The notes: generated by a model not told the origin, from the letters alone. Positions 1 to 5,812 are shown, counted from the stretch's first letter. The stretch: DNA of 7,298 nucleotides from Dehalococcoidia bacterium (GCA_030691835.1 JAUYDO010000033.1:1-7298); one strand, 5' to 3'. A program made the numbers and translations.

Positions 1-587
1 CCCCAGGGGCTTGACCATGACGGCTCGCCCGGCTTCGCCGCCTTCCACAGGGCGAAGTCCATCGGGTGCTCCTTATCTTCTCCAATTTCCACTCTTGCGC
101 CAGCCATCATGGAGTCAAGGGTACGGTGGGACAGCTTGCCATAGTCCGGCACCTTTGTGACCCGGAAATAGACACTGCTCTTCGCCTCGTAGGCGTAGCC
201 TTTTTCCATAAGACCCCGTATAATCTCGACGATTTTGGGTATTTCCTCGGTAGCCCTGGGGGTCAGGTCTGCCCGCATGACATTCAATGCGTCCATATCC
301 GCAAGATGGCTCTCAGCATACTTGATAGCCAGGTCCTTCGGCGGGATGCCGAGCGCGTTAGCGCGGTTTATTATCTTGTCGTCGACATCGGTGATGTTTT
401 GAGCGTATGTCACCTTATAGCCGCGGTACCTGAGGTAGCGCCGTATGACATCGAAGATTACGTAGCTCATGGCGTGACCGAGGTGGCTGACGTCATAAGG
501 CGTGACACCGCAGACATACATCTTCACCTCTTTGTCCCGGGGCGTGAACTCCTCCTTCTGCCCGGACATGGTGTTGGTGACTTTCAT
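1..587 (-). CDS. cysS: Cysteinyl-tRNA synthetase, N-terminal 195 codons (3' end outside window)
   Basis: Class I aminoacyl-tRNA synthetase that charges tRNA-Cys with cysteine in the cytoplasm. The reading frame is open from the ATG at 587 to the window edge, so only the first 195 residues are visible (CysRS is usually about 460). Seen: the zinc-ligand cysteine C26 in [10 protein letters not shown], the HIGH signature as HLGH at residues 35-38, the catalytic-fold segment [10 protein letters not shown] at 63-72, and the MDFALWK segment just before the edge. The second zinc-site cysteine and the KMSKS loop lie beyond base 1. The ATG overlaps the TAA stop of cysE by one base (TAATG), and the GGAG-type ribosome site lies in the last codons of cysE, so the two are probably translationally coupled. 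This places cysteine synthesis and cysteine charging in one transcript. Identification is secure. Confidence 0.96.
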   Translation of the reverse strand, partial: MKVTNTMSGQKEEFTPRDKEVKMYVCGVTPYDVSHLGHAMSYVIFDVIRRYLRYRGYKVTYAQNITDVDDKIINRANALGIPPKDLAIKYAESHLADMDALNVMRADLTPRATEEIPKIVEIIRGLMEKGYAYEAKSSVYFRVTKVPDYGKLSHRTLDSMMAGARVEIGEDKEHPMDFALWKAAKPGEPSWSSPW

Positions 588-1222
588 TACTTCTCCTCTA
601 TTCCAGGCAGACGCTTCTCCAGCTCCGAGACGCGTTTCTCCAGGTTGTCCAGCTTCTCCCCCACAGGGTCGGGCAATTTTTCCACAGTGTCCGTGTCAGT
701 GTTTCTGATTGCCACTATCCTGCCCGGAATGCCGACCACGGTGGCGTTCGGCGGCACGGAGTTTATGACTACGGAGCCGGCGCCTATCTTGCTGTTATCC
801 CCGATGGTGATGTTGCCGATGACCTGTGCACCGACACCCACCACCACGTTATTGCCCAGCGTGGGATGGCGCTTCACCCTCTGAAGGCTGGTGCCGCCCA
901 GGGTAACGCCCTGGTAGATGGTCACGTTCTCGCCGATTTCCGCTGTCTCGCCGATGACGGTACCCATGCCGTGGTCGATGAAAAAGCCGTCCCCGATTTT
1001 GGCTCCGGGGTGGATTTCTATGCCGGTTAGGAAACGGCTGAAGTGCGAGATGAGTCTTGGCAGGACGGGCACGCGCCACCTGTAGAGGCTGTGGGCTACG
1101 CGGTGAAACTGGCGCGCGTGAAATCCGGGGTAAGCCAGCAGGATTTCCAGCGTATTGACTGCCGCCGGGTCACAGCGGAAAACTGCCTGAATATCTTTTC
1201 TGACGCTTGAAATGACTGACAT
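587..1222 (-). CDS. cysE: Serine O-acetyltransferase
   Basis: Transfers acetyl from acetyl-CoA to L-serine, giving O-acetylserine, the acceptor for sulfide in cysteine synthesis; cytoplasmic. The 211-aa product is of the short bacterial type. An N-terminal helical part (about 1-65) is followed by a left-handed beta-helix of hexapeptide repeats (about 66-170). H84 in [13 protein letters not shown] and H119 in KRHPTLGNN correspond to the two active-site histidines known from E. coli CysE (H158, H193); E69 of EIHPGAKIG sits where E. coli has D143. VTLGG (106-110) and KIGAGSVV (145-152) are family signatures. The C-terminus (about 187-205) is a charged heptad segment likely to form a coiled coil, and the protein ends EEK, not in the isoleucine that docks into CysK in enterobacteria. 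The start has a strong site GGGAGGGAG six bases upstream (1229-1237). The stop overlaps the cysS start. Confidence 0.96.
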   Translation of the reverse strand: MSVISSVRKDIQAVFRCDPAAVNTLEILLAYPGFHARQFHRVAHSLYRWRVPVLPRLISHFSRFLTGIEIHPGAKIGDGFFIDHGMGTVIGETAEIGENVTIYQGVTLGGTSLQRVKRHPTLGNNVVVGVGAQVIGNITIGDNSKIGAGSVVINSVPPNATVVGIPGRIVAIRNTDTDTVEKLPDPVGEKLDNLEKRVSELEKRLPGIEEK

Positions 1223-1257
1223 TTAACACTCCCTCCCAAACTATACTGCTGTCCGAT

Positions 1258-1315
1258 GCCCCGCAAGCCCCGGGGCGCGAGACATGTGCAGGTTAAGCCG
1301 GGAAAGCGAGTCTCG
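1258..1315 (-). promoter_or_regulatory. Two adjacent inverted repeats in the ispF-cysE gap (possible structured cysE leader)
   Basis: The 115-nt space between ispF and cysE holds two perfect inverted repeats one base apart. The promoter-distal one is a six-pair, all-GC stem (1258-1263 with 1271-1276, loop of 7). The other is a six-pair stem CGAGAC/GTCTCG (1278-1283 with 1310-1315) enclosing 26 nt. Read on the minus strand they would fold in the mRNA 20-100 nt before the cysE ribosome site. No T-box sequence or other riboswitch class that I know is recognisable, and there is no T-run after the stems in the direction of transcription, so a terminator on this strand is not supported. Function is inferred only; a processing site, mRNA stabiliser or attenuator are all possible. 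Confidence 0.35.
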
Positions 1316-1337
1316 TTTTTTATCAAGTTCATAAACA

Positions 1338-1826
1338 TCATTTTGACTCAATCAGGACGACCGCATATGCCGCGATGCCCTCACCGCGCCCGATGAACCC
1401 CAGTCTCCCGGAGGTCTTAGGCTTTATGCTCACCTGGTCCACATCAATGTTGAGTATATGGCTTATGGCTCTCCTCATAGCCTCTATGTATTCGGTAAGT
1501 CTGGGTGCTTCTGTTACTATAGTAGCATCAATATTGTTTACACGCCAACCCCTGGCATACAGTTTGTCGGTTGTCTCTCTCAGTAGTACCATGCTCGAGA
1601 TGTCCTTGTACGTAGGGTCACCGGGCGGGAAGTGCTGTCCGATGTCTCCCATCGCCGCCGCGCCGAGCATGGCTTCGATAACGGCGTGAATCAGCGCATC
1701 GGCATCGCTCCAGCCGGAAAGCCCCTTGTGAAAGGGTATGTCCTGCCCGCCCAGCACCAGCTTGCGCTCCGTGGAAAAGGGATGCACATCATAACCCATG
1801 CCGACTCTCTGTTTCTTATCCGGCAT
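1338..1826 (-). CDS. ispF: 2-C-methyl-D-erythritol 2,4-cyclodiphosphate synthase
   Basis: Fifth enzyme of the MEP isoprenoid pathway: converts 4-diphosphocytidyl-methylerythritol 2-phosphate to the 2,4-cyclodiphosphate with release of CMP; family members are cytoplasmic trimers. The 162-aa length is normal. The metal ligands are visible as D13 and H15 (GYDVH) and H47 (ALIHA). Further signatures are GDIGQHFPPGDPTYK, the MR pair of EAMRRA, and SGRLGFIGRGEGIAA near the C-terminus. Position 39 is tryptophan in GLSGWSDAD, where E. coli has the substrate-contacting histidine of its HSDGD motif. The ATG lies inside the last codons of ispD (11-nt overlap); GGAGGT in the ispD end is 14 nt upstream, rather far. 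The internal M10 would cut off the first beta strand and is not preferred. The stop is followed by the 115-nt gap before cysE. Confidence 0.96.
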   Translation of the reverse strand: MPDKKQRVGMGYDVHPFSTERKLVLGGQDIPFHKGLSGWSDADALIHAVIEAMLGAAAMGDIGQHFPPGDPTYKDISSMVLLRETTDKLYARGWRVNNIDATIVTEAPRLTEYIEAMRRAISHILNIDVDQVSIKPKTSGRLGFIGRGEGIAAYAVVLIESK

Positions 1827-2505
1827 ATTTATTTGATAGTACCTCCGCCAGAACCAGGTCTCCCGGTGTAGTAATCTTTATATTATCATAAGAGCCGGTG
1901 TAAAGTTTAACCCTGTAGCCGGCTTGCTCCACCAGCGAGGCGTCGTCGGTAACGTCACCCGTCGCCCTTCGATAGGCTTCCGTGATGATGTCGTGGCGGA
2001 AGACCTGCGGTGTCTGCGCCGCCCAGAGACTGTTTCGTGACGGTGTCTCACGCACCAGCATGTCCTCACCGGCGACCTTTATGGTATCGGTGACGGGCAC
2101 TGCCGCCACAGCGGCACCGGTCTCTTTAGCCGTCTTAAGCCCTTGCTCGAGCATTTCCGCGGTCACGAACGGGCGTGCGCCGTCATGGACTATCACCCAT
2201 TCACAGTCCACGATTTCAGCCAGTCCGGCGGTTACGGAGTCCTGGCGTCTTTTGCCGCCGGCACACACCTGAGTGACTTTAGTCCACATGTTTCTAATTA
2301 CCAGTTGGCGCGCCTTTTCCAGGTTCCCACGGCTGACGACAATGATTATCTGGTCAACAGAGGGGCACTGCTGGAAGGCAGACACCGACCAGGCGAGGAC
2401 GGGCTTGCCGCCGAGAGGGGCGAAGACCTTATCTACGCCGTTCATGCGCCGGCTCGCCCCGGCGGCGACTATTATGGCACAGACTTTAGAAATAGGTTTT
2501 TTCAA
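1816..2505 (-). CDS. ispD: 2-C-methyl-D-erythritol 4-phosphate cytidylyltransferase
   Basis: Third enzyme of the MEP pathway: CTP plus methylerythritol 4-phosphate gives 4-diphosphocytidyl-methylerythritol. The 229-aa product has the full set of motifs: the nucleotide loop AIIVAAGASRRM (10-21) with R20 and K26, GGKRRQDSV (83-91), VHDGARPFV (106-114), PVTDTIK (137-143), R157 followed by WAAQTPQVF (161-169), TDDASLVE, and NIKITTPGDL near the end. It overlaps ispF, which acts two steps later in the same pathway. The only reasonable start is TTG at 2505: the frame is closed 24 nt upstream by the hicA stop, and the first ATG (M21) would remove the nucleotide-binding loop. No clear Shine-Dalgarno sequence precedes the TTG, so expression may be modest or depend on translation of hicA just upstream. 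Confidence 0.95.
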   Translation of the reverse strand: MKKPISKVCAIIVAAGASRRMNGVDKVFAPLGGKPVLAWSVSAFQQCPSVDQIIIVVSRGNLEKARQLVIRNMWTKVTQVCAGGKRRQDSVTAGLAEIVDCEWVIVHDGARPFVTAEMLEQGLKTAKETGAAVAAVPVTDTIKVAGEDMLVRETPSRNSLWAAQTPQVFRHDIITEAYRRATGDVTDDASLVEQAGYRVKLYTGSYDNIKITTPGDLVLAEVLSNKYAG

Positions 2506-2529
2506 TAGTATTACGAAGGATTGTATAAT

Positions 2530-2775
2530 TTACTTTATCAGCTTAAGACGACGTAGGTCCTCTTCCGACCAGTCTATATCTTCTAGCAAATCTCGCAGTT
2601 GTCTTACTCCATATGTTTTACCTGGATGATAATGGATGCTGACACGATTACCTTGACGCCAATACACCAGTGCTGAACCCCGCGATTTATCCCGTATCCA
2701 CCCGTCCCTTTCCAGAGCACGAGCCAACTCACCGGCAGTTATGTTTTTGATTTGATTCCAGACTTCCGGTTTCAT
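2530..2775 (-). CDS. hicA: HicA-family (YcfA-like) toxin, probable mRNA interferase
   Basis: Small basic protein of 81 residues with the HicA double-stranded-RNA-binding-like layout: helix ITAGELARALERDGW (12-26), a beta hairpin through GSALVYW, NRVSIHYHPGKTYG (43-56), and a C-terminal helix RQLRDLLEDIDWSEEDLRRL. In the family, HicA binds translating mRNA and cleaves it, stopping growth until HicB neutralises it. The usual catalytic histidine follows the GS turn (GSHH, GSHR or GSNH); here it is G33-S34-A35 with no histidine, while H48 and H50 lie on the next strand. It may therefore be a divergent subfamily or a weakened enzyme. The ATG overlaps the hicB stop (ATGA) and has no ribosome site of its own, which suggests coupling. 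In many hicAB loci the toxin comes first; here the antitoxin is first. ispD follows 24 nt on. Confidence 0.8.
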   Translation of the reverse strand: MKPEVWNQIKNITAGELARALERDGWIRDKSRGSALVYWRQGNRVSIHYHPGKTYGVRQLRDLLEDIDWSEEDLRRLKLIK

Positions 2776-3059
2776 TGGCAGTCTATTTTGACTTCTTCTA
2801 CATGATAGCTTTTATTATCTGGGAGAGCGGTCTTAGCCCCCTTCAACTCCATTATGTCTAGAGGGATGGGGTCTCCATGGGAAATCATAGATTCAAGATA
2901 CGCTATAGCGGCATCCCGGGCATTCTTAAGTGCTTCTTCCTCAGTATCTCCGCCCATATGGAGACCCTTAAGGGCAGGAGAATAAGCGTGGAAACCAACG
3001 CTATCCGGTTCTATTATTATAGGTACTTTGAATTTCAAGCCTTTTACTTTGACCTTCAT
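2772..3059 (-). CDS. hicB: HicB-family antitoxin
   Basis: A 95-aa protein whose residues 1-60 match the partial RNase-H fold of HicB antitoxins: strand KVPIIIEPDSVGFHAYSPAL, then GLHMGGDTEEEALKNARDAAIAY and a helix ending in ISHGDPIP. The role known for the family is to bind HicA and block its RNase activity, often also repressing the operon through a C-terminal helix-turn-helix or ribbon-helix-helix. Here the tail after about residue 70 (to KIDCQ) is short and shows no recognisable DNA-binding domain. The start is set by GGAGGT (3064-3069) four bases before the ATG and by the promoter immediately upstream; a longer frame continuing upstream to 3947 only shadows radA. It shares an ATGA overlap with hicA. 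Base composition is clearly more AT-rich than in flanking radA, which suggests later acquisition. Confidence 0.8.
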   Translation of the reverse strand: MKVKVKGLKFKVPIIIEPDSVGFHAYSPALKGLHMGGDTEEEALKNARDAAIAYLESMISHGDPIPLDIMELKGAKTALPDNKSYHVEEVKIDCQ

Positions 3060-3086
3060 CGCGACCTCCTCATTCTCGTAACATGC

Positions 3087-3095
3087 ATTATACCA
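3087..3095 (-). promoter_or_regulatory. Extended -10 promoter of hicBA
   Basis: In the 56-nt space between radA and hicB the minus strand carries TGGTATAAT, a perfect sigma70 -10 hexamer (3087-3092) with the extended TGn element. No good -35 sits 16-18 bases upstream, as is common with extended -10 promoters. Predicted transcription start is about 20 bases before the hicB ribosome site. A promoter here would let hicBA, and the isoprenoid and cysteine genes after it, be expressed apart from radA. No terminator is visible after radA, so read-through is also likely. Confidence 0.6.
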
Positions 3096-3115
3096 TACAG
3101 GCGCCCATTTAACTT

Positions 3116-4528
3116 TTAAGACTCGAATATATCGTCTTCTTGCTCTGTCGCTTTGCTCCTCATCAATCCCAGCCCCACCGCCTCTCTTACCGTGTTTGCC
3201 TGGATTAGCTGGATTTCTTTGGGTGCCTGGCTGGTGGACTTTGCCTTGACCCTGGGCACAAGGCAGTACTTGAAGCCTAATCTGGCGGCTTCCTTGAGGC
3301 GGCGGTCCAGCTGAGGCACGGAGCGCAGTTCCCCGCTCAAGCCCACCTCGCCCATTGCCGCCAGTCCCGGCTTCACTCCGGCGTTGCGGAAGCTGGAAGC
3401 GATTGCCAGGGCAATCCCAAGGTCGGCGGCAGGCTCCTCTATCCGCAGTCCCCCCGCCACGTTCACGATTATGTCCTGGTTGCCCAGCTTCAAGCCGGCG
3501 CGCTTGGTCAACACCGCGATTATCAACAGCAGGCGGTTGTAGTCCACGCCGTTGGCGGTGCGCCGCGGCATGCCAAAGATGGTCGGCGTGGTCAGCGCCT
3601 GAATCTCCACCAGCAGGGGTCGGTTGCCTTCGAGCACCGGCACCACGCTTGAGCCTATCGCTTCCTCCCCGCGCTCCGAAAGAAAAGCCTCGGACGGGTT
3701 CTCCACCTCGACCAGACCCTTCTCTCCCATCTCGAAGACGGCTACCTCGTTGGTAGAGCCGAAGCGGTTCTTGACACAGCGCAGAAGGCGGTACGAGCTG
3801 AAGGGCGCGCCTTCGAAATACAGCACCGCGTCGACCATGTGCTCCAGCAGTTTGGGACCGGCGATAGCTCCTTCCTTGGTGACGTGCCCGGAGATAAATA
3901 CAGGTACGGCGTGCTGTTTTGCCCAGTGCATAAGGCGCTGGGCGCACTCCCGTATCTGGGTAACATTACCGGACGTGTTGCCGAGCTCCGGCACTCCGAC
4001 ACTCTGGATGGAATCGATGACCACCATGCCCGGCGCCAGCGTGTCAAGCTGGCACAGGATGGCATCGAGGTCGGTCTCAGCCAGCAGGAAGAGCTTATCG
4101 CCCTTTATGCCCAGCCGCTCGGCGCGGAGCTTAATCTGGTGCTCCGTCTCCTCGCCGGAGACGTATACGGCACTGCCTCTCAGCTTCGCTATCACGGCGG
4201 AGACCTGGAGCAGGAGGGTTGACTTGCCGATTCCAGGGTCGCCGCTGATGAGCACGAGGGAACCGGCGACCAGCCCACCGCCGAGCACACGGTTGAACTC
4301 GGTCATGGGCAGGGGCATTCGGTCGGTGGTGGTCGTGGAGATGCGGGATAGCTCCTGCGGCACCGACATCGGCGTAGCGGTAGCCCTGGCGGGAGTGACC
4401 ACGGCTACCGTGGTCTCTACCAGAGTGTTCCACTCCTGGCATTCGGGACAGCGTCCCAGCCACTTCAGGCTCTCCTTGCCGCAGCGCTGGCACACGAAGA
4501 CGGTACGTGACTTATCAGATTTGGTCAT
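3116..4528 (-). CDS. radA: DNA repair protein RadA/Sms
   Basis: RecA-related ATPase that promotes branch migration and processing of recombination intermediates. Length 470 aa is normal (about 450-460 in E. coli and Bacillus). Domains in order: a C4 zinc finger with C13, C16, C27, C30; the ATPase core with Walker A GDPGIGKST (96-104, K102) and Walker B MVVIDS (168-173); the RadA-specific KNRFG motif at 253-257; and a C-terminal Lon-protease-like domain containing GGLRIEEPAADLGIALAIASS. All key residues are present. The ATG at 4528 is the only start that keeps the zinc finger with a normal leader, because an in-frame TAA closes the frame four codons upstream. There is no Shine-Dalgarno sequence; instead a possible -10 element lies six bases before the ATG. 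The gene is followed by hicBA. Confidence 0.97.
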   Translation of the reverse strand: MTKSDKSRTVFVCQRCGKESLKWLGRCPECQEWNTLVETTVAVVTPARATATPMSVPQELSRISTTTTDRMPLPMTEFNRVLGGGLVAGSLVLISGDPGIGKSTLLLQVSAVIAKLRGSAVYVSGEETEHQIKLRAERLGIKGDKLFLLAETDLDAILCQLDTLAPGMVVIDSIQSVGVPELGNTSGNVTQIRECAQRLMHWAKQHAVPVFISGHVTKEGAIAGPKLLEHMVDAVLYFEGAPFSSYRLLRCVKNRFGSTNEVAVFEMGEKGLVEVENPSEAFLSERGEEAIGSSVVPVLEGNRPLLVEIQALTTPTIFGMPRRTANGVDYNRLLLIIAVLTKRAGLKLGNQDIIVNVAGGLRIEEPAADLGIALAIASSFRNAGVKPGLAAMGEVGLSGELRSVPQLDRRLKEAARLGFKYCLVPRVKAKSTSQAPKEIQLIQANTVREAVGLGLMRSKATEQEDDIFES

Positions 4529-4534
4529 AAAGAA

Positions 4535-4563
4535 AATTTACTGCATTTTCGGCAATAAGGCAA
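4535..4563 (-). promoter_or_regulatory. Candidate radA promoter placing transcription start at the start codon
   Basis: Minus strand: TTGCCT (4558-4563, 4 of 6 matches to the -35 consensus), a 17-bp spacer, then TAAATT (4535-4540, 4 of 6 matches to -10). The -10 box ends six bases before the radA ATG, so initiation at the usual distance would begin the mRNA on or next to the A of the start codon. This agrees with the missing ribosome site. It is inferred from spacing alone; both hexamers are imperfect. Confidence 0.4.
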
Positions 4564-4594
4564 GAGGCTGTTTACTTTGAGCCAGCACGGCTAA

Positions 4595-5362
4595 CTAGGG
4601 TAAGAGCACAATTTGTATGTAAGGCTGATTACCTTTGAGTCTGACTTTGCCACTCACTGTGACATTTTCCCCAAGGTCTCCGGTGTACCTCAACCTCAGC
4701 GAGCCACCTGTAACATATATAGCACCGGTGCTATCCATTATCACCCAGTCGCTTCTGGTTATTGGCGAAGAGCCGTGTCCTCCCTCCCAGCCGCGGTACT
4801 GGCCGCTTATTTTTACCATTTGCCCGTCGTATGCCGGCGGGTTTTGCTTAATGGCGCCAATCAAGGTTATCCCCTGAACGGCAAAGTTGGCGGTCACTGT
4901 CTTGTTCGCGTTCATGGTAACTGTGATGGGGTTGGAGGTTCCGCTGGCATCACCGCTCCAGTGGCTGAATGTCCAGCCTGTGGCTGGAGTGGCAGTAATA
5001 ATGACTGGTGTTCCGGAAGGAGAGCTGTTGACGCCAGCCGCCGGGCTGGTAGTACCATTACCGATGATATTTATGGCCAGGGATGTGTTGCCGTGGATGG
5101 GTGGCTGGGCTGACCCGGCCTGAAATCCGGAGACCAGGGTGAACTGCTGGCTGCGTGAAACCTCTGGCGGCGTGCCCTGCCCCACCGTGTCCGAGAGAAG
5201 GAAGCTGGAAGAGCCGCGCGCCGCACCCCCTGAATCTATGCCCCACCACAGCGCGAAGCCACCCGCGGCATGAGCCAGGTAAGGGACGGCGAGAAGCAGA
5301 AAGGCTGTCAGTGCTGCCACTGCCCAGCGCCTCCGGACGGTCAAGAACTTGAAACTCCTCAT
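4595..5362 (-). CDS. Exported protein with InlB-like repeat and OB-like C-terminal domain
   Basis: No specific function is recognised. With the start at 5362 the product is 255 aa. It has a signal peptide (basic VRRRW, hydrophobic run about 14-30, probable cleavage after AHA at 32), so it is exported. Residues about 33-85 have the pattern W..DSGG...LSDTVGQ...F.LVSGF, like a module I associate with Chloroflexi secreted proteins. Residues about 95-162 form one InlB-B-type repeat (LAINIIGNGTTSP, ATPATGWTFSHWSGD, ending in KTVTANFAV). Residues about 165-255 are beta-rich and OB-like (GQMVKISGQY, DSTGAIYVTGG, ENVTVSGKVR). An alternative ATG at 5389 adds nine residues and gives an ATGA overlap with the preceding gene, but it has no ribosome site; the 5362 ATG has GGGAG seven bases upstream. 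A surface or matrix role is likely. Confidence 0.75.
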   Translation of the reverse strand: MRSFKFLTVRRRWAVAALTAFLLLAVPYLAHAAGGFALWWGIDSGGAARGSSSFLLSDTVGQGTPPEVSRSQQFTLVSGFQAGSAQPPIHGNTSLAINIIGNGTTSPAAGVNSSPSGTPVIITATPATGWTFSHWSGDASGTSNPITVTMNANKTVTANFAVQGITLIGAIKQNPPAYDGQMVKISGQYRGWEGGHGSSPITRSDWVIMDSTGAIYVTGGSLRLRYTGDLGENVTVSGKVRLKGNQPYIQIVLLP

Positions 5363-5385
5363 AGTCTGTCTCCCGGACTCGGGCT

Positions 5386-5736
5386 TCATGGGGAGGTAGC
5401 CTGCTGGAGGCGAACCTCTTCATAGCCCTTCCTCTTGGCGACAATGCGATAGTCGAAGCTCAGCGCTGGGGTGCCTGCGCCGTTCTCCCGGATGATGAAG
5501 TAGGTGCTCGTCTTCTCAGCCACGAACAAGCCCCGGCTCTCCCCCAGCGGGGTGACGAACACATGGTAGGGAAGCTCGGTGTTCACCGTCTGAGCGAAGA
5601 TGGGCTCAAGCTCCACCCGGGCATAACCGTTCGCCATTGCGGCTGTGCCACCACTATTCATTGCGTTTAGCGCAGGGGCGACAGTCAGCGCTATCACACC
5701 CACAACGGCGAGAATGATACCCAGTTTCACCTTCAT
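5386..5736 (-). CDS. Small exported protein with beta-rich C-terminal domain
   Basis: 116 aa. The N-terminus is a signal peptide (MKVKLG, then a hydrophobic run about 7-22, possible cleavage near ALNA at 22-25). The rest (about 38-110) contains the patterns YARVELEPIFAQTVN, YHVFVTPLGESRGLFVAEK and FDYRIVAKRKGYE. These resemble a small domain I recall near the C-terminus of larger secreted or fibre-like bacterial proteins; here it stands alone behind a signal peptide. Molecular function is unknown. It is the first gene after a promoter-bearing gap and directly precedes the InlB-repeat protein, its stop lying within that gene's longer alternative start, so the two are probably cotranscribed and exported together. 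The ribosome site is AGGAGG next to an eight-G tract. I am confident it is a real gene and exported, not what it does. Confidence 0.75.
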   Translation of the reverse strand: MKVKLGIILAVVGVIALTVAPALNAMNSGGTAAMANGYARVELEPIFAQTVNTELPYHVFVTPLGESRGLFVAEKTSTYFIIRENGAGTPALSFDYRIVAKRKGYEEVRLQQATSP

Positions 5737-5739
5737 CTA

Positions 5740-5751
5740 CCCCCCCCTCCT
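5740..5751 (-). promoter_or_regulatory. Ribosome site with G8 tract before the small exported gene
   Basis: Minus strand reads AGGAGG (5746-5751) running into further G, giving an unbroken run of eight G (5740-5747), then TAG and the ATG at 5736. The tract lies between the core of the Shine-Dalgarno sequence and the start codon. Slippage in such a tract would change the spacing and possibly translation strength. Only the tract is seen; variability is inferred. Confidence 0.5.
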
Positions 5752-5761
5752 TTGACGGTCT

Positions 5762-5812
5762 CAAGATAGCGGGCTCCTTAGTTTAGCGGTGTTTCCAGTT
5801 TTTGTATCTTTG
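5762..5812 (-). promoter_or_regulatory. Possible stem in the 5' leader of the exported-protein operon
   Basis: Between the candidate promoter (5849-5878) and the ribosome site, arms at 5762-5768 and 5805-5812 (CAAGATA against TATCTTTG on the plus strand) pair over seven positions with one bulged base and enclose 36 nt. I could not match the enclosed sequence to a known riboswitch; c-di-GMP class I was considered because it often precedes exported-protein genes, but its conserved GCAAA and tetraloop-receptor parts do not line up. A chance pairing is quite possible. Confidence 0.2.

Noticed and set aside
66..884. 272-codon open frame on the plus strand
   Set aside because: It lies antisense to cysS and cysE, whose motifs are unmistakable, and its translation shows no coherent domain.
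1278..1321. Intrinsic terminator on the plus strand (stem followed by six T)
   Set aside because: The stem has a 26-nt loop and there is no plus-strand gene to end here; on the minus strand the run is A and precedes the stem.
1223..1337. T-box leader for cysE-cysS
   Set aside because: The gap is too short for a full T-box and has no T-box consensus or terminator.
1096..1341. 81-aa frame between ispF and cysE as a protein gene
   Set aside because: Half of it overlaps cysE out of frame and it resembles nothing known; I kept only the low-interest leader-peptide idea.
3060..3947. Extension of the hicB frame upstream to give a 391-aa protein
   Set aside because: The extra part lies out of frame over radA and is rich in Arg, Gly and Ala without any fold; hicB has its own promoter, strong ribosome site and family-typical start at 3059.
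3355..4580. Long plus-strand frames opposite radA
   Set aside because: They are shadows of a GC-rich gene with complete RadA motifs on the minus strand.
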